A DNA stretch of 64,000 nt. Origin: Haematococcus lacustris. Its lineage: Eukaryota > Chlorophyta > Chlorophyceae > Chlamydomonadales > Haematococcaceae. Of the stretch, positions 36,140 through 52,053 are shown one piece after another. The stretch spans positions 13,108,160-13,172,159 of the forward strand of contig JASKMD010000008.1 in the NCBI GenBank assembly GCA_030144725.1, written 5' to 3'. Position 1 is the first letter of the stretch; every line of letters starts with the position of its first letter. The notes below the pieces were generated by a model that saw only the letters and a program-made list of their open reading frames with translations, searched no databases and had not been told where the DNA came from. The position numbers and the translations under genes were made by a program.

Positions 36140-36175
36140 CAAAAAATGGCAGTAAACCGACCCCTGGTAGTAGGA
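36140..36175 (+). repeat. Terminus of the 9.3/14.8-kb repeat family
   Basis: CAGTAAACCGACCCCTGGT is identical to the start of the repeat at 14838; sequence diverges right after it. Confidence 0.5.
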
Positions 36176-36179
36176 CGGC

Positions 36180-37240
36180 TGTATCTCTGCACTCGCTGCG
36201 CCAAATTCAATGCTAGCTGGCTCAGTATGTAGCCAACCCAGCCAGCTACCTTTCACCCATCCAGAATAAACATACACCGAGTAGGCCGTGCACAACAAAG
36301 CGTCAAAGTTAGTGATTCAAATTTGAGCCGTAGCGGAGCATGCAGTCATCGCTGCGACCGCCCGCGTTGCTCAGGCTGCTCTACATGGGCATGCGCGTCG
36401 GCGGCAGCAGTCGGATCGGAAAGCGGTTGCAGCGATGTGGCACTGAGCCCACCTCCTCCACATACCTGGAGGGCAATGCCACAGCTCGACCATTGTGACT
36501 TACAGCATGCTACTTACTAGGTTAAGCTCATCTACGACAATGTTACAGATGCTCATACTCAGATAAGGCAAGAGCTCACTTTGGTCTGTGACCCCCAACT
36601 CCCTTAGCCGATCTCAGGACCAAGGCCATGCAGTCAGTCGCACAACTCCACACCATGTCCGAGTTTGGACTCGGCTCCTCTGAGAGTTACACTCCCCTAC
36701 ATGCCATCCACCTGCGTGCAAAGTTTCATAGCTCAACTGCCACCCCACAGCCCCGTGGCCCTGATTCTGCTTGGAGAACATGACGTCACTTTGAAGATGT
36801 CAAACTGATAGAGGCCTGGGCTGTTTAACGTGCGGTTTGTTTCAATAGATGCGCCAATGGGTCAAGAACAAATGAAATATAGCCATTTTCCTGTGGGTGC
36901 AGCGGGTGCAACACAGTGGAGGACACAGTCGAGGAGGGGGTGTGCAAGCCGGTGATACCTTAGTGTGCGCCGACCCAAATGGTGTATTTGGCGGAAGCGA
37001 GTATATTTTATATGTTCCAAACACCCCGTCAAGGTGCCCTGCACGCCCGGCAGACATCGCGTTGGGTGTCAGCCGGACATTCCATTTGTGCACAACCAGC
37101 TCACTACGCTAGGTAGATGGGGCCACAGCGATGTGGCTCACCGTGCCAAGGAGACCTGTCTCGCCGCTGTGATTTGTTCGCGGGCACATGTGGCAGTACG
37201 CGAGCAAAAACTCCAATGGCTTGCGCTGATGGTCAGATGA
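36180..37240. other. No gene recognised
   Basis: Lower-GC DNA lying between repeat fragments. No frame is conserved or alignable by eye. Confidence 0.4.
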
Positions 37241-37244
37241 CGCG

Positions 37245-37400
37245 CATTGATTTGCAGCTACCAATGTGATAAACGCTATCGAAAACGATACAGTATTGAG
37301 AGAGTACTTGCATGCATATTACCAACCCCATGTTGGGGGCGCCTGATTCAGAAGCTTAGTAATTAGTAAGTCTCACTTATCACACTGGCCCTTGCCCAAT
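37245..37400 (+). repeat. Dispersed repeat fragment with 16.3-kb and 9.9-kb matches
   Basis: 37245-37360 aligns with 16310-16435. From 37333 it continues as TGTTGGGGGCGCCTGATTC, AGAAGCTTAGTAATTAG, AAGTCTCACTTATCACAC, the inverse of 9898-9950. It bridges the two halves of the family. Confidence 0.65.
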
Positions 37401-37409
37401 ACATACATA

Positions 37410-40380
37410 GCCAGGCGACATAGCCAGGCGACGACAACGAGCAGACATGCACCCTCAAATGCTCAGCAAAGAATAAGTCTCACTTATCATATGTCATGCA
37501 GCCTACCTGCAATAACCCTACCTGCAATACCTGCAATACCTGCAATACCTCTTACGCGCCTCTCCTTCTGCTGCGGCCCTGGCTTAAGCTGCCTTAAAGC
37601 CCGCTAGTCATTTCCGCAGGCTGGTCGGCACCACCTTTCTGCACGCACGCCGCCTCCTACACGCCTCGCACATCACCTCACCTCTGCGGACATGCGGCTG
37701 GCAGGGTAAAGACAAGCGGCTGCCAGTAGCCGCAGCACTGAAAGCCTTTATCAGCACCTATGCCTTTGCTATGCAAGCCACACAGCCTCCTCTATGCGTT
37801 GCGGGGCATGGCTGCAGGCGCTCGACATCCGACGGTATGTGACCCTGCGAGCTGGCCCGCTACCCTGGACGGCCGGCCTTTCCCGCCCTTGGCCATGCGG
37901 GCGGGCAGTACGTGGCAACGCGACAGGGAGATCATAGTTGCGCGGAATGAGCAGAAGCAGCAGGAGAAGGACGCCCGGCATGTGGTGGCGCAATAACGGT
38001 GGCGGGAGCTGGACGGCGCGGTACGGCATCTGGTTCGTAGGCTGAAGCTGCGACAGCAGGCTAAGCAGCGGCGGGAGAGGGAGCTTGGGCTGCACCGAGG
38101 GCCCTGGTTGGCCCACGTCCCTGTACTTCGCGCCTTTTGTGGACCTGCTGGCCTAGCTTCCTGCCCTGCTGCAGGAATTAACTGAACAAAGATGACATAC
38201 AAGGCTGTCATTGTGATGGCCAGGGCTGAGTCAAGGCATAGCAGGGGGTGGCGTGGCGACATGTGTGTGAGTCCGGCTGCCATAAGCATGACAAAGGGGG
38301 AGTGTGTGAAGGGTGCGTCACACCATGCGTCACTTTTCGCAGTGGGTGTGGGGTGTGTGTGTGTGGGGGGGGGGGGGGGTCCTGGCTCTGAGATGACGAA
38401 GTTGTGCTGGCAGGCATAGGGTGGGCGGCAACACCCCAGCAATGCAAGCGCGCCCCCTAAGCCAGAGCTTGTTGACCCACCTCCTACACCCAGTCTCGCA
38501 TTCACCTAATCTGACTTGTGAAACTTGCCACACCTCTCCCCCCCCACCCCCTATTACTCATTACATGCCCACTCTAGTGGCCCTACACACCCTGGGACCC
38601 CTCCCCTTTGGCCCCACCTTCTTCCGCCATAGCCCGCCATGTAGCCGTCATGCTGGTTGTAGCCAGTGTTCATGGTGGCCGCCTTCTCCCGCTGCAGCAC
38701 TATCGGCCGGGGGATAACATCGTGTATGCCTGCACAACATGCCTGGGTTGCTTGGCCCGCCATGTGGCGGTGGGTGACCATGTTGTTTTAGGCTGTGCAG
38801 CCTGACAGACTGTGAAGCGCGCTAACCCGGCCGCTTAGTGTGGCAGTAGGAGTCGCCGCACCTCGCAAACTTGCAGCACGTGAGGGTGGCGTCGTGGCGT
38901 CGTGGCTGTGTGATCTGCATACCCGTTGCCGATGATGCCGTGGTGTGCATTGGCATCGGAGATGTTTGTGATTATGGGCTGACTGCTTTGGCATGCACGA
39001 TGGCAGCGAGGATGTCATTGTGTAAATGGGGTAGCTTTGGTAGTAGCACCGAGTAGCTGCCGAGTCCAGCGCACTCAGGCTTAGACGCGGGGGCCCAACC
39101 GCTGTGTCGCTTTGCACTAGTAATGACGTTACTGAACATTTTAACATAAAGCTCACCCACCATAAAGCTCTCCCACCGACTGTTCATTGAAACGAACGCC
39201 ACCACCAGCCGCGTCACGGGCATCACAGGCTAGCTGAAGCCTGGAGCATCATGTTGGCACCATGGTGCACCTGGTGGCCAAAGGACCGACCCCCCTCCGG
39301 CTCCGCCGCTGCTTTTGGCGGCTGATCCCCACCCACCCCCACCCCTAGTGCCACCTCTGTGGCTGCCCCTTCCAGTACCAGCCCTGCTAGACATCCCCCT
39401 GTCTGTAGCCCACACAGCCCTACATTCACCCCATCTCCCACTGCTGCCGCCACCTCCTTCTCCTCTCCTTCTGCTGTATTGCCAGGGGCTGGTCCATGCG
39501 GGTGCACCACATGCAGGCAGGGCTCAAAACCAGGTGTGGGCACGAGGTGAGGTAGGAGTGAGCCAGAGGTGTGACTGGAGGTTTTTGAGTGAGTGAGAGT
39601 TGTGTGGGAGGGGCTGCTGCCGGGAGCCTTAGGGTCGGCCTGGGCAGCCGCTGCCTGGCAGGAGCGAGCACTGATGGCATCCACCTGCACCAGCAGGGCC
39701 AGGCCAGGGGGAGGGGCAGGGCAGGAGATCATGAAGGGGGCTGACACCACATGCAGGGGCAGGAGGGGCGGGAAGCAGGGGCCTAGGTCCGAGGGGCAAG
39801 ACAGGGGCCAGGGCGGAGGCGGTATCATCACCTCTCCTTGGTCTGGCCCTTTGGTGCACACTGTTCACCTGCAGACTGAGTGTATAGCCAAGCAGGCAAG
39901 TCACGCGGTGATGGTGCAGGTGAACCCGGCGCGAGCTGAGAACAGTATGTCCACGGTCACTACGATGCTCGCTGTACAAGCCAAGATGCTCATGCCATGC
40001 GATGCTCATTGTACCTAGCAATGCTGCCAACCAATTGTGCGGCAGTGCTGGTGCTGGGAGGTCAATAGTGTACGTCTCACCACATCGGCGGGTGCCATGG
40101 CTGCTTCTGCCAGGTGCACGGCCCGCTTCATGGGCTGCTGCACGTGCACCAGGGCGCCCACCACTGCTGCAGCCCGCCCCGCATAGTCGTGCAGCATGAC
40201 CTGGCACAGTCGAGGCACACAGCAGCTTCTTTATAGCTTCAGCAGCAGGGCCGAGCCAGCAGGAGCCTTGAGCCACCCCCACTCCATCTTACACCATCAG
40301 CTGTCAGCATCAAGTACTCAGTAACCACAAGCGCTCAAAAACAGGCAACTAACTGAAAGGCTAGAAGGATGTGGTGTGTG
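37410..40380. other. No gene confidently recognised
   Basis: About 3 kb containing several modest ORFs. One stretch at 37900-38160 has a basic helical frame (RDREIIVARNEQKQQEKDAR, then continuing after a stop with RRLKLRQQAKQRRERE) that may be a decayed exon. A G-run lies at 38367-38380. Another open minus frame (39223-39861) could belong to the gene that ends at 40390, but no link was established. Confidence 0.35.
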
Positions 40381-40389
40381 ATATGCATG

Positions 40390-41190
40390 CTATGGCACAG
40401 TAGCACGTAGCAGGGTGATGTTTTTATGTTGTAGGTGATGTTGGCTGCTGACCAGCCCACCCACCTGGTTGCTGGCCAGCCCACCCACCTGCTTGCTGAG
40501 CTGCTGCAGAGCGGCCTGCTGACCTCGGCTCATCGGCACCCCAGTAGACAGGTGGCCTGGCGCTGCTGCCGGCGCTGCTTCAGCATGCTCTGGCTCGGCC
40601 CCATGGCTCTCCCCCATGACGTCACCAACTGCCCTGCTCGCCTCCTGCACCTCCCACAGACCCTCCCCCTCCCTCCCATTGGCCCCTTGCCCCTCCCTCT
40701 CAGTGGCACCCTGCCCCTCCTGCTCCAGCCCCAAGTCGGACGGAGTGGCCCCTGCCAGACACGCTGCAGCTGCTGCAGCGCGATGAACTGAGTTTGCAAC
40801 TGAATTCGAATTTGAACTCAAGTTTGAACTAGAATTCGAACTCATAGTGGCCAGCGCTGCCAGGGAGGCTTGGCTGAGTTTGGCCCGGCTGCTGTTGCGC
40901 TGCAGCCTGGTCAGGGCGGCTGCCAGCTGCACTAGCAGGGGCCTGGCGCTAGGAGCCCTGTTCAGCTGCAGCTCTGCCATGGAGGGCATGGGGGTGATGG
41001 GCATGCCTGTGCCAGGGCTGAAGTGAAGGTGCTGGCGGGGCAGGGGGGCCATGTGGGCAAAGCAGGAGGCGGGCGGCGAACATTGATGGGAGGGGGCTGG
41101 GGCTGCTTTAACCTCGGCCTCTGAAAGCTTCATGTCCTGTGGTTCTGTTGGTGGTGGTGACAGGGCTGCTGAACCTGATTGTGGTGACAG

Positions 41191-41229
<39 letters not shown>

Positions 41230-43240
41230 TGCTGCTGCTGGCGCTGTTGGTACTGCTGGTGTTTGTGTAGCAGTTGCAGGGGTGTGTGGATGAGTAGGAA
41301 GGGCGGCTCTGCCCCACCCAACTGCTTCACCACGGTTGCCCTCTGCAAGGACTGACACAAAGTCCTCCAATGAGGCGATGGACCTGGCGAGGGGCAGGCC
41401 AGGGCAGGTGGTGGGTGGGCAGGCCAGAGAAGGTGGTGGGTGGGCAGGCCTAGCGCAGGTGGTGGGTGAGGCGGGTGGGCGGGCAGGCAGGCGGGCGGGC
41501 GGGCGGGTCCTGGAGTTGCATGCAGCGCCCAGTGCGAGTGTGGCACATGCAGCGCATTGCATGGCATAGGGTGCTGTGGGTCACCTTTGGGAGCGGGGCA
41601 GAGAGCCGTCCACGGACTGGTTGGAGGCCACTGACCCCGCCAACAAGGCCTGCAGCCAACAAGACAAGCAAAACTCCAGGGTGGCCTTCTCAGGAAGGCT
41701 GCCTCCTGCCCCCTGCACAAGCCCCTGAGTGCCCCTGCACCTACCAACCTCCCACACCCTTCAAGACACAGCCCTGCCACACCAGGCTCCCCCAGGCCAA
41801 GCCCAACCCACTGGACACCTGGGCAGCTGCCTGGCCACCCTGGCCCCCCAGCAACATGCCTAGAGCTGGGCTTCAAGGGTGGGGCAACAGAGAGGCTGCA
41901 GGAATGGGGGAAGGATGCAGGGCTGTGTGGGTATGGCTTGGAGGGCCCTGTCAGCAGCAGCCCAGTCCACCTTCCTTGCAGCAGGCATACCAGCAGGCAT
42001 CCCACCCCCAGCCCTGCCTGCCCTCTTCGCCCAGCTCATGACCTCAGCTGGTCAGCCCAGGGCTCACCTCCTCCTCCATGACCTGCCCCGCCACAATGAA
42101 GTCGGCGGCACAGGGCGAGGCAGGTGGGGGCTCCAGGGCGTGCACTGGGGGGTGCAGCTGCTGCCGGCTGTAGCTGCTGCTGCTGTCCCCCACAAGCACC
42201 GTGACCTCGGCACTGCTCAGGTCAGGCAGGCGCAGGCTGGGGCAGCTGGCCAGCCCCTGCTCAGGTAGAGCCAGCCCAGCCCCAGACCCGCTGCCACCGC
42301 TGCTGCCGCCACCGCCACCATACTCTACATCAGCTGTAACCAATGTACCAGCTTCCCTCATGCCACCCTGGTTACTGCTGATGATGGTGGTGGTGGCAGT
42401 GGAGGACGAGAGCGCTGCTGCGTCAGTGCATGTGGTGGCAGCGTCCTCATGCACCTCGCTTTGAAACAGCTGCTGCTGGTGCTGCTGGTCAGGGCCAGGA
42501 GGGCGGTGCTGGGAGCAGAAGTCGGCTGGGTGCAGGGCAGGCAGGGTGCCTACTGGTGGGCAGCGGGTAGGCGTGGCGCACAGCACATCAGTGGGCTGGT
42601 AGGCCAGGGCCAGCTGCTCGGGCGTGGCCACCACCACGCTGCAGTCAAAGTCGACCGCCCCTGCACACACACAATAACACAGCCCAGGCAGCAGGCTTTC
42701 AGAACAGGGTCACAACTTCACTCCGTCCTACCCTACTCCTCCTAGCCTCCTCCTACACCTGACAACCCTCACCATTGTCACCGGCACCCTGCAGCGCTAC
42801 CACCTTCATCCCTACCCCAATCTCGCCCCGCCCCACCACCTGCCACCCACCACACTCCTTCACTCCCTCCCTTAGACCCTCACACACCCCCTCCCAACAC
42901 TCCCTTCCCACAATGGTCCTAAAGCCAGGCAGGCACGCTGGCCCACACCCACTCCCACTCCCACTCCCACTCCCTCCACAGGGCTAGCGGCCAGGACTGC
43001 CCTCCTCAAGGTCCTCCCAGCTCTCCCAGCCCCGCCAGCCTTGCCAGCCCTGCCAGCCCTCCCAGCCCCAACCTTGCCAGAATGGACAGCTCACCGGGTG
43101 CGTCGTGCATCAGCTCTGACTCATTCACTGCGCGGGGTATGGGCTCCCCTAGGTGGTGCAGCGCTGCAGCCGTGGCAGCTGCCCGGGCCGCCTGCGTCAA
43201 CAGCAGCAGCAGCAGCAGCCATGACATTGACATTGGCAGC
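40390..43240 (-). CDS. Unrecognised gene, probably secreted or membrane-entering product
   Basis: At least three exons on the minus strand. The first (about 43240-43095) starts MSMSWLLLLLLLTQAARA, which looks like a signal peptide whose Leu run is encoded by CTG repeats, and ends ELMHDAPG. It splices in phase to 42660-42068 (AVDFDCSVVVATPEQLALAY, a long Ser/Gln-rich stretch, AADFIVAGQVMEEE). A last exon ending at 40390 contains SIASLEDFVSVLAEGN, poly-Ala from CTG repeats, and a Ser/Asn-rich tail. The join to that last exon was not resolved. No known domain is recognised. Confidence 0.45.
40800..40850 (+). repeat. 51-bp segment duplicated at 44137-44187
   Basis: GCAACTGAATT(C/T)GAATTTGAA, CTCAAGTTTGAACTAGAA and GAACTCAT(A/G)GTGGCC are shared. 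In the gene it encodes the Ser/Asn repeat; the 44-kb copy lies in non-coding DNA. Confidence 0.75.
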
Positions 43241-43545
43241 AACATCAACCAAGCATGGCATTCGTGGGTGCTTGGCCTGCGTACAAGGAAGAGGAGTCTT
43301 GCGACCCAATTGCCGCGGCTCTGATCACAGCAGCCAAAGTGTGCGCAACGATGCAGAGCAGCGGCAGCAGCAGCGGCAGCAGCAGCGGCAGCAGCGGCAG
43401 CAGCAGCGGCAGCAGCAGTGGCAACGGCGACGGCGACGGCAGAGGCGACGGCAGAGGCAGCGGCAGCGGCAGCAGCAGCAGCAGTGGCAAGAACAACAGC
43501 AACGGCAGCAGCAGCAGGAGCAGCAGCGACAACAGCAACACAAGT
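43205..43545 (+). repeat. CAG/GGCAGC microsatellite cluster
   Basis: A (CAG)n run at 43200-43220, then about 170 bp of GGCAGCAGC and GGCGAC units (43355-43530). The first run codes for the Leu tract of the predicted signal peptide on the minus strand. Confidence 0.85.
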
Positions 43546-43649
43546 GGGGGACATCTTTACACTGAGCCCCACAGCAGGCATGGGGGTGTTGCCTGCTCTC
43601 TCACGCTGTGAGGTCTGGGTCACACCTGGTCATGCAGCTCATACAGCTG

Positions 43650-45948
43650 AAGCTCAGTCTGACCCGGCCCTGGGGCGCAGTCAGCCGGTCCAGCCCCAGG
43701 CGCCCCAGACTGCTCCTCCCAGCCTGTGGTGCACCCACCGCACACTAAGCATATGTCGTGGCCCTATGTGCTTGAGGTCATCAGCGCCGAGCATCAGCGA
43801 TTAAATATATTACCGATTGTGGAGCTTCCTAGTGGAGCTCCCTCGCTACCCCAGCCCTGGAGCCATGGCGCACTCTAGGGCTGATTGCTAGTTCACGTTA
43901 GTGTTTACTAGTGCAACGGGCTGGTAGCCTTATAAGCGTTAAGCTATCGGTTTTGGTGGGGTGCCCAGTGGTGTGGGGTTTGCCCACGAACGTGCCATCG
44001 ATGTGGGGGCTGTAGTCATCAAGGGTGCGACTGAGGATGCCTCAACGTGCTTGTAGTAGCTGAGTGAGATTACCCACAGGCCAACATGTTGTTCCTTGTT
44101 GAATAAGTTTTGTTGGCCTGCTCCTCCCAGCCTGCAACTGAATTTGAATTTGAACTCAAGTTTGAACTAGAACCCGAACTCATGGTGGCCAACTCAGGGG
44201 GCTAGTGTGCCATGGCTACCAGGCCTGGCTGAAGCCCTTAATCTGGGTGGGGCTGCCAGCCACCCACACCGCTGTCAAGCCCAATGACCCAACGGCCCAG
44301 TGACTCCAGCACCAGGTGGGCCAGCCTCAGGCCTTCAGCGGCATAGGGTCGCAACTAGCCAACCCAGGCATGGGTGCGCAGCAAAGCCCGCTTGCAGGAC
44401 TCTTCAGACGCCATGTGCGCCAACAACATGCACCCCAACAACATGCACCCTAAAAACATGCAACAACATGCAACATGCGACATCATGCACCTTGATGTGC
44501 CAACATGCACCCCAACCACATGCAACAACGTGCACCCACAATGACCAAAACACCAGGTAGGCCAGCCTGGGGCCCAGGTGCTTGTAGACCTCGAGGAGGG
44601 TGATGGTGGGTTTAGGCCCCTGTCTAGATCCCTGCTGATAGCGGCCATTCCAGGGAAGCAAGTCAGGGGCTGCATGGCGTGACACTGTGTAAAGCAGCTG
44701 TGACTATTGACCACCGTCGCAGACAGCAATGCCCTGTGCCTAAGCAGTCCATGGGCAACTTCTGTCGCAAGCAGCTCCCTATGCACATGCAGTTGATGGC
44801 AGCCCCAGCTTACCTGCACACCGAGGTCGAGCAGGCAGCACTACACCATCCAGCAAATCATCTGGCAGCTCTAGGGAGGGCCGGTCCACAGCCACTGCTG
44901 TGTCAGCGGCATTTTGGCCTGCTTTGCTGGGAACAGGGTTGTTAGCGGCGCCACGAGCATGTGGCTCCGGCTCTGGCGATGCAGGGCTCAGGGCATGGAA
45001 ACGACCTGCTTTTTCGGCCGCGGACAAGGCCCGCGACAGCGCCAGGTCCGCCACCGAAACATCAATTGCGCGGTAGTCATAGTCTGGATCATCTGTGCAG
45101 GGCAGAGGCCGAGAGAGGGCGCGAGCGCACAGGCACCGACAACCCTTGGAACTGGGATCGGTAGAGCTACGGCTATGCGCCGAGGTGAAGGGCTGCTAGC
45201 AACGGCACCTGCCTTACCTACTGACGGACATTCAAGTGCCTGCAGCGGGATGGTGGATGCCATTGCACCTGCCTGCAAGCCTGCTGGACGAAGCAGAGAA
45301 ACTCCGCGTAGCCGAGCCAGGGGTTCCGGTACCCGTGACCAGTGACCGCGAGAGGCATGGGGTTAATTCGAGAAAATGTCACTCATGACCTGACTCTTAC
45401 ATTTGGTGGATACGAGCCAACCCCTGAGTTCAGAGCCTGGGAGGGATCCTAACGGGTATGAAAGAAAGAAGTAAAGGAAGGAAGGGTGCAACCGAAGGTT
45501 GATGGAGTAACCCCCCTGCAGCCAGCTGGCCCTATCGTTGTACGATCATGTCCAATAGCTGGGCGGTCAGGGGCCTGCCCCTCCAAATCTGGGAAGGCCT
45601 GTATTTAAGCTTGCCCATCTACCAGGAAGGGGCTGCGAGCAAGAAGGCTAGCTAGCTGTTTCATTTTTGTTCGACTCCCAGGGGGAGTACTCCAGGGGGA
45701 GGACCTCAGCTGATGCAAACAGGCATGTTCTGTGCTGGACTACATACATCAGGTTGGGGCGTAGCCTTCCGCTGTAACAATGCATGCACGATGCATGGAT
45801 GGCAAACAGAAGAGGAGTGTGCCCTGAAGGTTCATGTGCCTGACTCAGCAGATAGGCCACCCTCACGTTTGTTGGTAACCCAACAACCTCAGCACCAACA
45901 ACCAAACCCAACAACCATACCCAACAAACCAACAACCACCAACAACCT

Positions 45949-46022
<74 letters not shown>

Positions 46023-46190
46023 TTTGTTTTTTTTGTGCATGTCAGCTGCAGCATGTCCCTCACTGCATGCCTGCAACACCACATTCTGCACCGCAACCCC
46101 TCCAAGCCCCGCACTCCACCACCAGATCACACCACCTCACACCACACCGTCACCTCCTCATACCACCACACACTACCTCACGCCAGCCAC
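43650..46190. other. No gene recognised
   Basis: About 2.5 kb without supported genes. Local ACATGCACC/CAACATGCA repeats occur at 44415-44530. A duplicated 51-bp segment lies at 44137-44187. A stretch near 45400 (TTTGGTGGATACGAGCC after CTTACA) looks superficially like a tRNA-primer site. Confidence 0.4.
45948..46021 (+). repeat. (CAG)~24
   Basis: Pure CAG run downstream of the aldo/keto reductase stop codon (CTG on that gene's sense strand), in or near its 3' UTR. Confidence 0.95.
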
Positions 46191-46194
46191 GTGG

Positions 46195-49923
<3,729 letters not shown>

Positions 49924-49999
49924 GCTGCTGGTACCCAGTGGCCCGATCCAAATGTAGGCCCTGGTGAGGGACGAGGGGCTGCACTCGTGTACTGCAAAC

Positions 50000-50550
50000 C
50001 AATGTCAATGCTGTCGAGCGCACAAACAAATTGAGGTTTGCGGCGTGACGGGCCGCGCTAGATGGGGTGTGGTGTGATGCGAATGTTACACTTACCCGGT
50101 ACCTGCCCTGGGGCACCACACAGGGCGACTCCCTCTCGCCCTTCCTACTCTAAACCTGCCCAAAATCTGAAGAAGGAAGGCGCGTCGCGAAACACGGAGG
50201 CTATCGTTGCTTGGACGACACAGTTCAAGACGCGAGGAATGTGTCGGCGCATCTGTCGTAGCAGATGCCGGCCCGATGAAGGTTTCGCGAGTTATGTGTT
50301 ACATGTTTTGGCACCACCCTTACAGCACACTGGGGACTGCACAATTCTCTACCTCGGGCGCAGATGCGTCAGATACATAGGATCTGCTTGCTCTGGCTCA
50401 AGGTCGGTTCCTCTTGTCTGCCTGCAGCTACTTGTTTCACCTCACCGCATCACACACCCCCCCTGCGCTATTTGGCCAAAACCACGCATTGCATTACCTG
50501 ATCTACATTTCACACTTCCTCCCCTAGCAGCAAGGTTGCTTTGATCCCAG
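50000..50550. other. No gene recognised
   Basis: Intergenic DNA between the reductase start (upstream side) and the histone gene 3' side. No frame of note. Confidence 0.4.
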
Positions 50551-50659
50551 GAGCCGTATGAGTTGGAATTCTAGCTCCCTCATACACCTCAGCAGTGCCA
50601 GGCAGCGAGAGCAGCCATGGTGGCAGCAGTCACTGCCACACCAGCTGCACCCTCAGTGC

Positions 50660-50678
50660 CCAGGTAAGGGTTACCTGG
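50660..50678 (-). terminator. Histone-type 3' stem-loop
   Basis: CCAGGTAA-GGG-TTACCTGG forms a perfect 8-bp stem with a 3-nt loop, 18 nt after the H2A stop codon. Volvocine histone genes are known to carry 3' palindromes that act in mRNA end formation, so this fits by position and shape, though its sequence differs from the animal consensus. Confidence 0.6.
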
Positions 50679-50696
50679 CCAGCTTGCCCGGCCAGC

Positions 50697-50852
50697 TCAG
50701 ACGGAGGCAGACTCGCCTTCCTTGCCTTTTGTCTTCTTTGGCATGAGGACTGCAATCAGGGCATTGGACATTGACTTGCTGCTTGCACGGGAATGATCCA
50801 GCAGGCTGGGGGCCAAGAGGTGGGAGGGGAGATATGGGTAGCGCGCCATGCG

Positions 50853-50908
<56 letters not shown>

Positions 50909-51637
50909 CGGCTGGCCAATCATGAGCAGCCATGAAGGGCTGTGTAGATGGCTTTGGGAAGAACATGAGGCCAGCACCGCCTGCCAGGCTTTAACAAGAG
51001 CAGGCAGGTGGGTAGCCACAGCAGGCCAGGCAGGTCATTACCAGCTGTGCAGCAATCCAGGCATCCAGCCAACATATCTGTCGTTGGCTTGCCTGCATGG
51101 ATGTTGGGAAGCACTCCCCCTGATGCAATTGTGACCTCCCCCAACAGCTTGCTTAGCTCCTCGTCGTTACGAATGGCCAGCTGAATGTGGCGTGGCACGA
51201 TGCGTGTCTTTTTGTTGTCACGCGCTGCACGAAAGCAAGGCAGGTGTCAGGGGGGGCTGCATTGATACCAGCTGTGCATAAGTGCTTCTCCTGTTCCTGA
51301 GGGTGGGGGGTGGCAATGGCGCTAACAGCGACAGCAGTAAACAACTGTTGACTGTGGGAGTACAAGAGCTTCCCCTCACATGACTGGAAGGCGCACCTGC
51401 ATTTCCTGCCAGCTCGAGGACTTCCGCGACGAGGTATTCCAATACAGCTGCTAGGTACACAGGGGCGCCTGCTCCCACGCGCTCTGCGTACTTGCCCTTC
51501 TTCAAGTACCGGGCGATGCGGCCCACCGGGAAGGCAAGGCCAGCTTTGCTGGAGCGGCTGACGGCCTTCTTGCCGCTGCTGGCTCCTTTGCGCCCGCTAG
51601 AGGGCGCCTTGGAGCCGGACTCGGTTTTGGGGGCCAT
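50697..51637 (-). CDS. Histone H2A, intron-containing
   Basis: Three exons close in phase to 141 residues: 51637-51397, 51224-51093 and 50749-50697. H2A packs DNA in the nucleosome. The N-terminal tail ([18 protein letters not shown]) is longer than the usual SGRGK tail. The fold region is near-canonical: [87 protein letters not shown]. The C-terminus is [13 protein letters not shown], with no SQ(E/D)-phi motif, so it is not H2A.X, and the acidic-patch sequence is not that of H2A.Z. Intron 2 starts GCAAGC after CATGCAG, a GC-AG intron. A stem-loop follows the stop. Confidence 0.95.
50853..50908 (-). repeat. (CCTG)~14 in H2A intron 2
   Basis: CAGG units on plus, so CCTG on the sense strand of the histone gene, as in the DHHC intron. 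Confidence 0.95.
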
Positions 51638-52053
51638 ATGTGATGCACTTACAACCTGGAGGCAACGCCAAGAGTCACTAACCTATCTGCAAGCGGGTTC
51701 GTCGAAGAGTGGGATCAGCAGGCCCCACCCCTACAGCCTCCATGCAACAAAAAAAGTACGAGTTGTAATCAAACACAGGCTGCGAGATCGCTGTCGAATC
51801 AGGAAGAACAACCACTTCAGGCAGTATAAAGGCTCCGGTTGTGCCTAAGATGGGCAGGCCAGGTGCTTGGCTTTCTACATTGCAGCCCGGTTCAGCCGCT
51901 ACCTCATCTTATGTAGCTGGCCATTGACCAGTTTGGTTCTCCTTGCAGGGTAACAGCAGCAGGGTAACAGCATGGAGTGCATGCAACTTTCAGCCCTAGC
52001 TTTCACTATTCAAGAAATAGCCATCGCTGTAAAGCAAGTGTCAGCCGAATGTC

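Noticed and set aside
45395..45420. TTTGGTGGATACGAGCC after CTTACA as an LTR/primer-binding site
   Set aside because: Only the short motif fits; no LTR pair, polypurine tract or pol frame is found nearby.
50697..51637. Calling the histone H2A.X or H2A.Z
   Set aside because: There is no SQ(E/D)-phi C-terminus and the core follows canonical H2A rather than H2A.Z.
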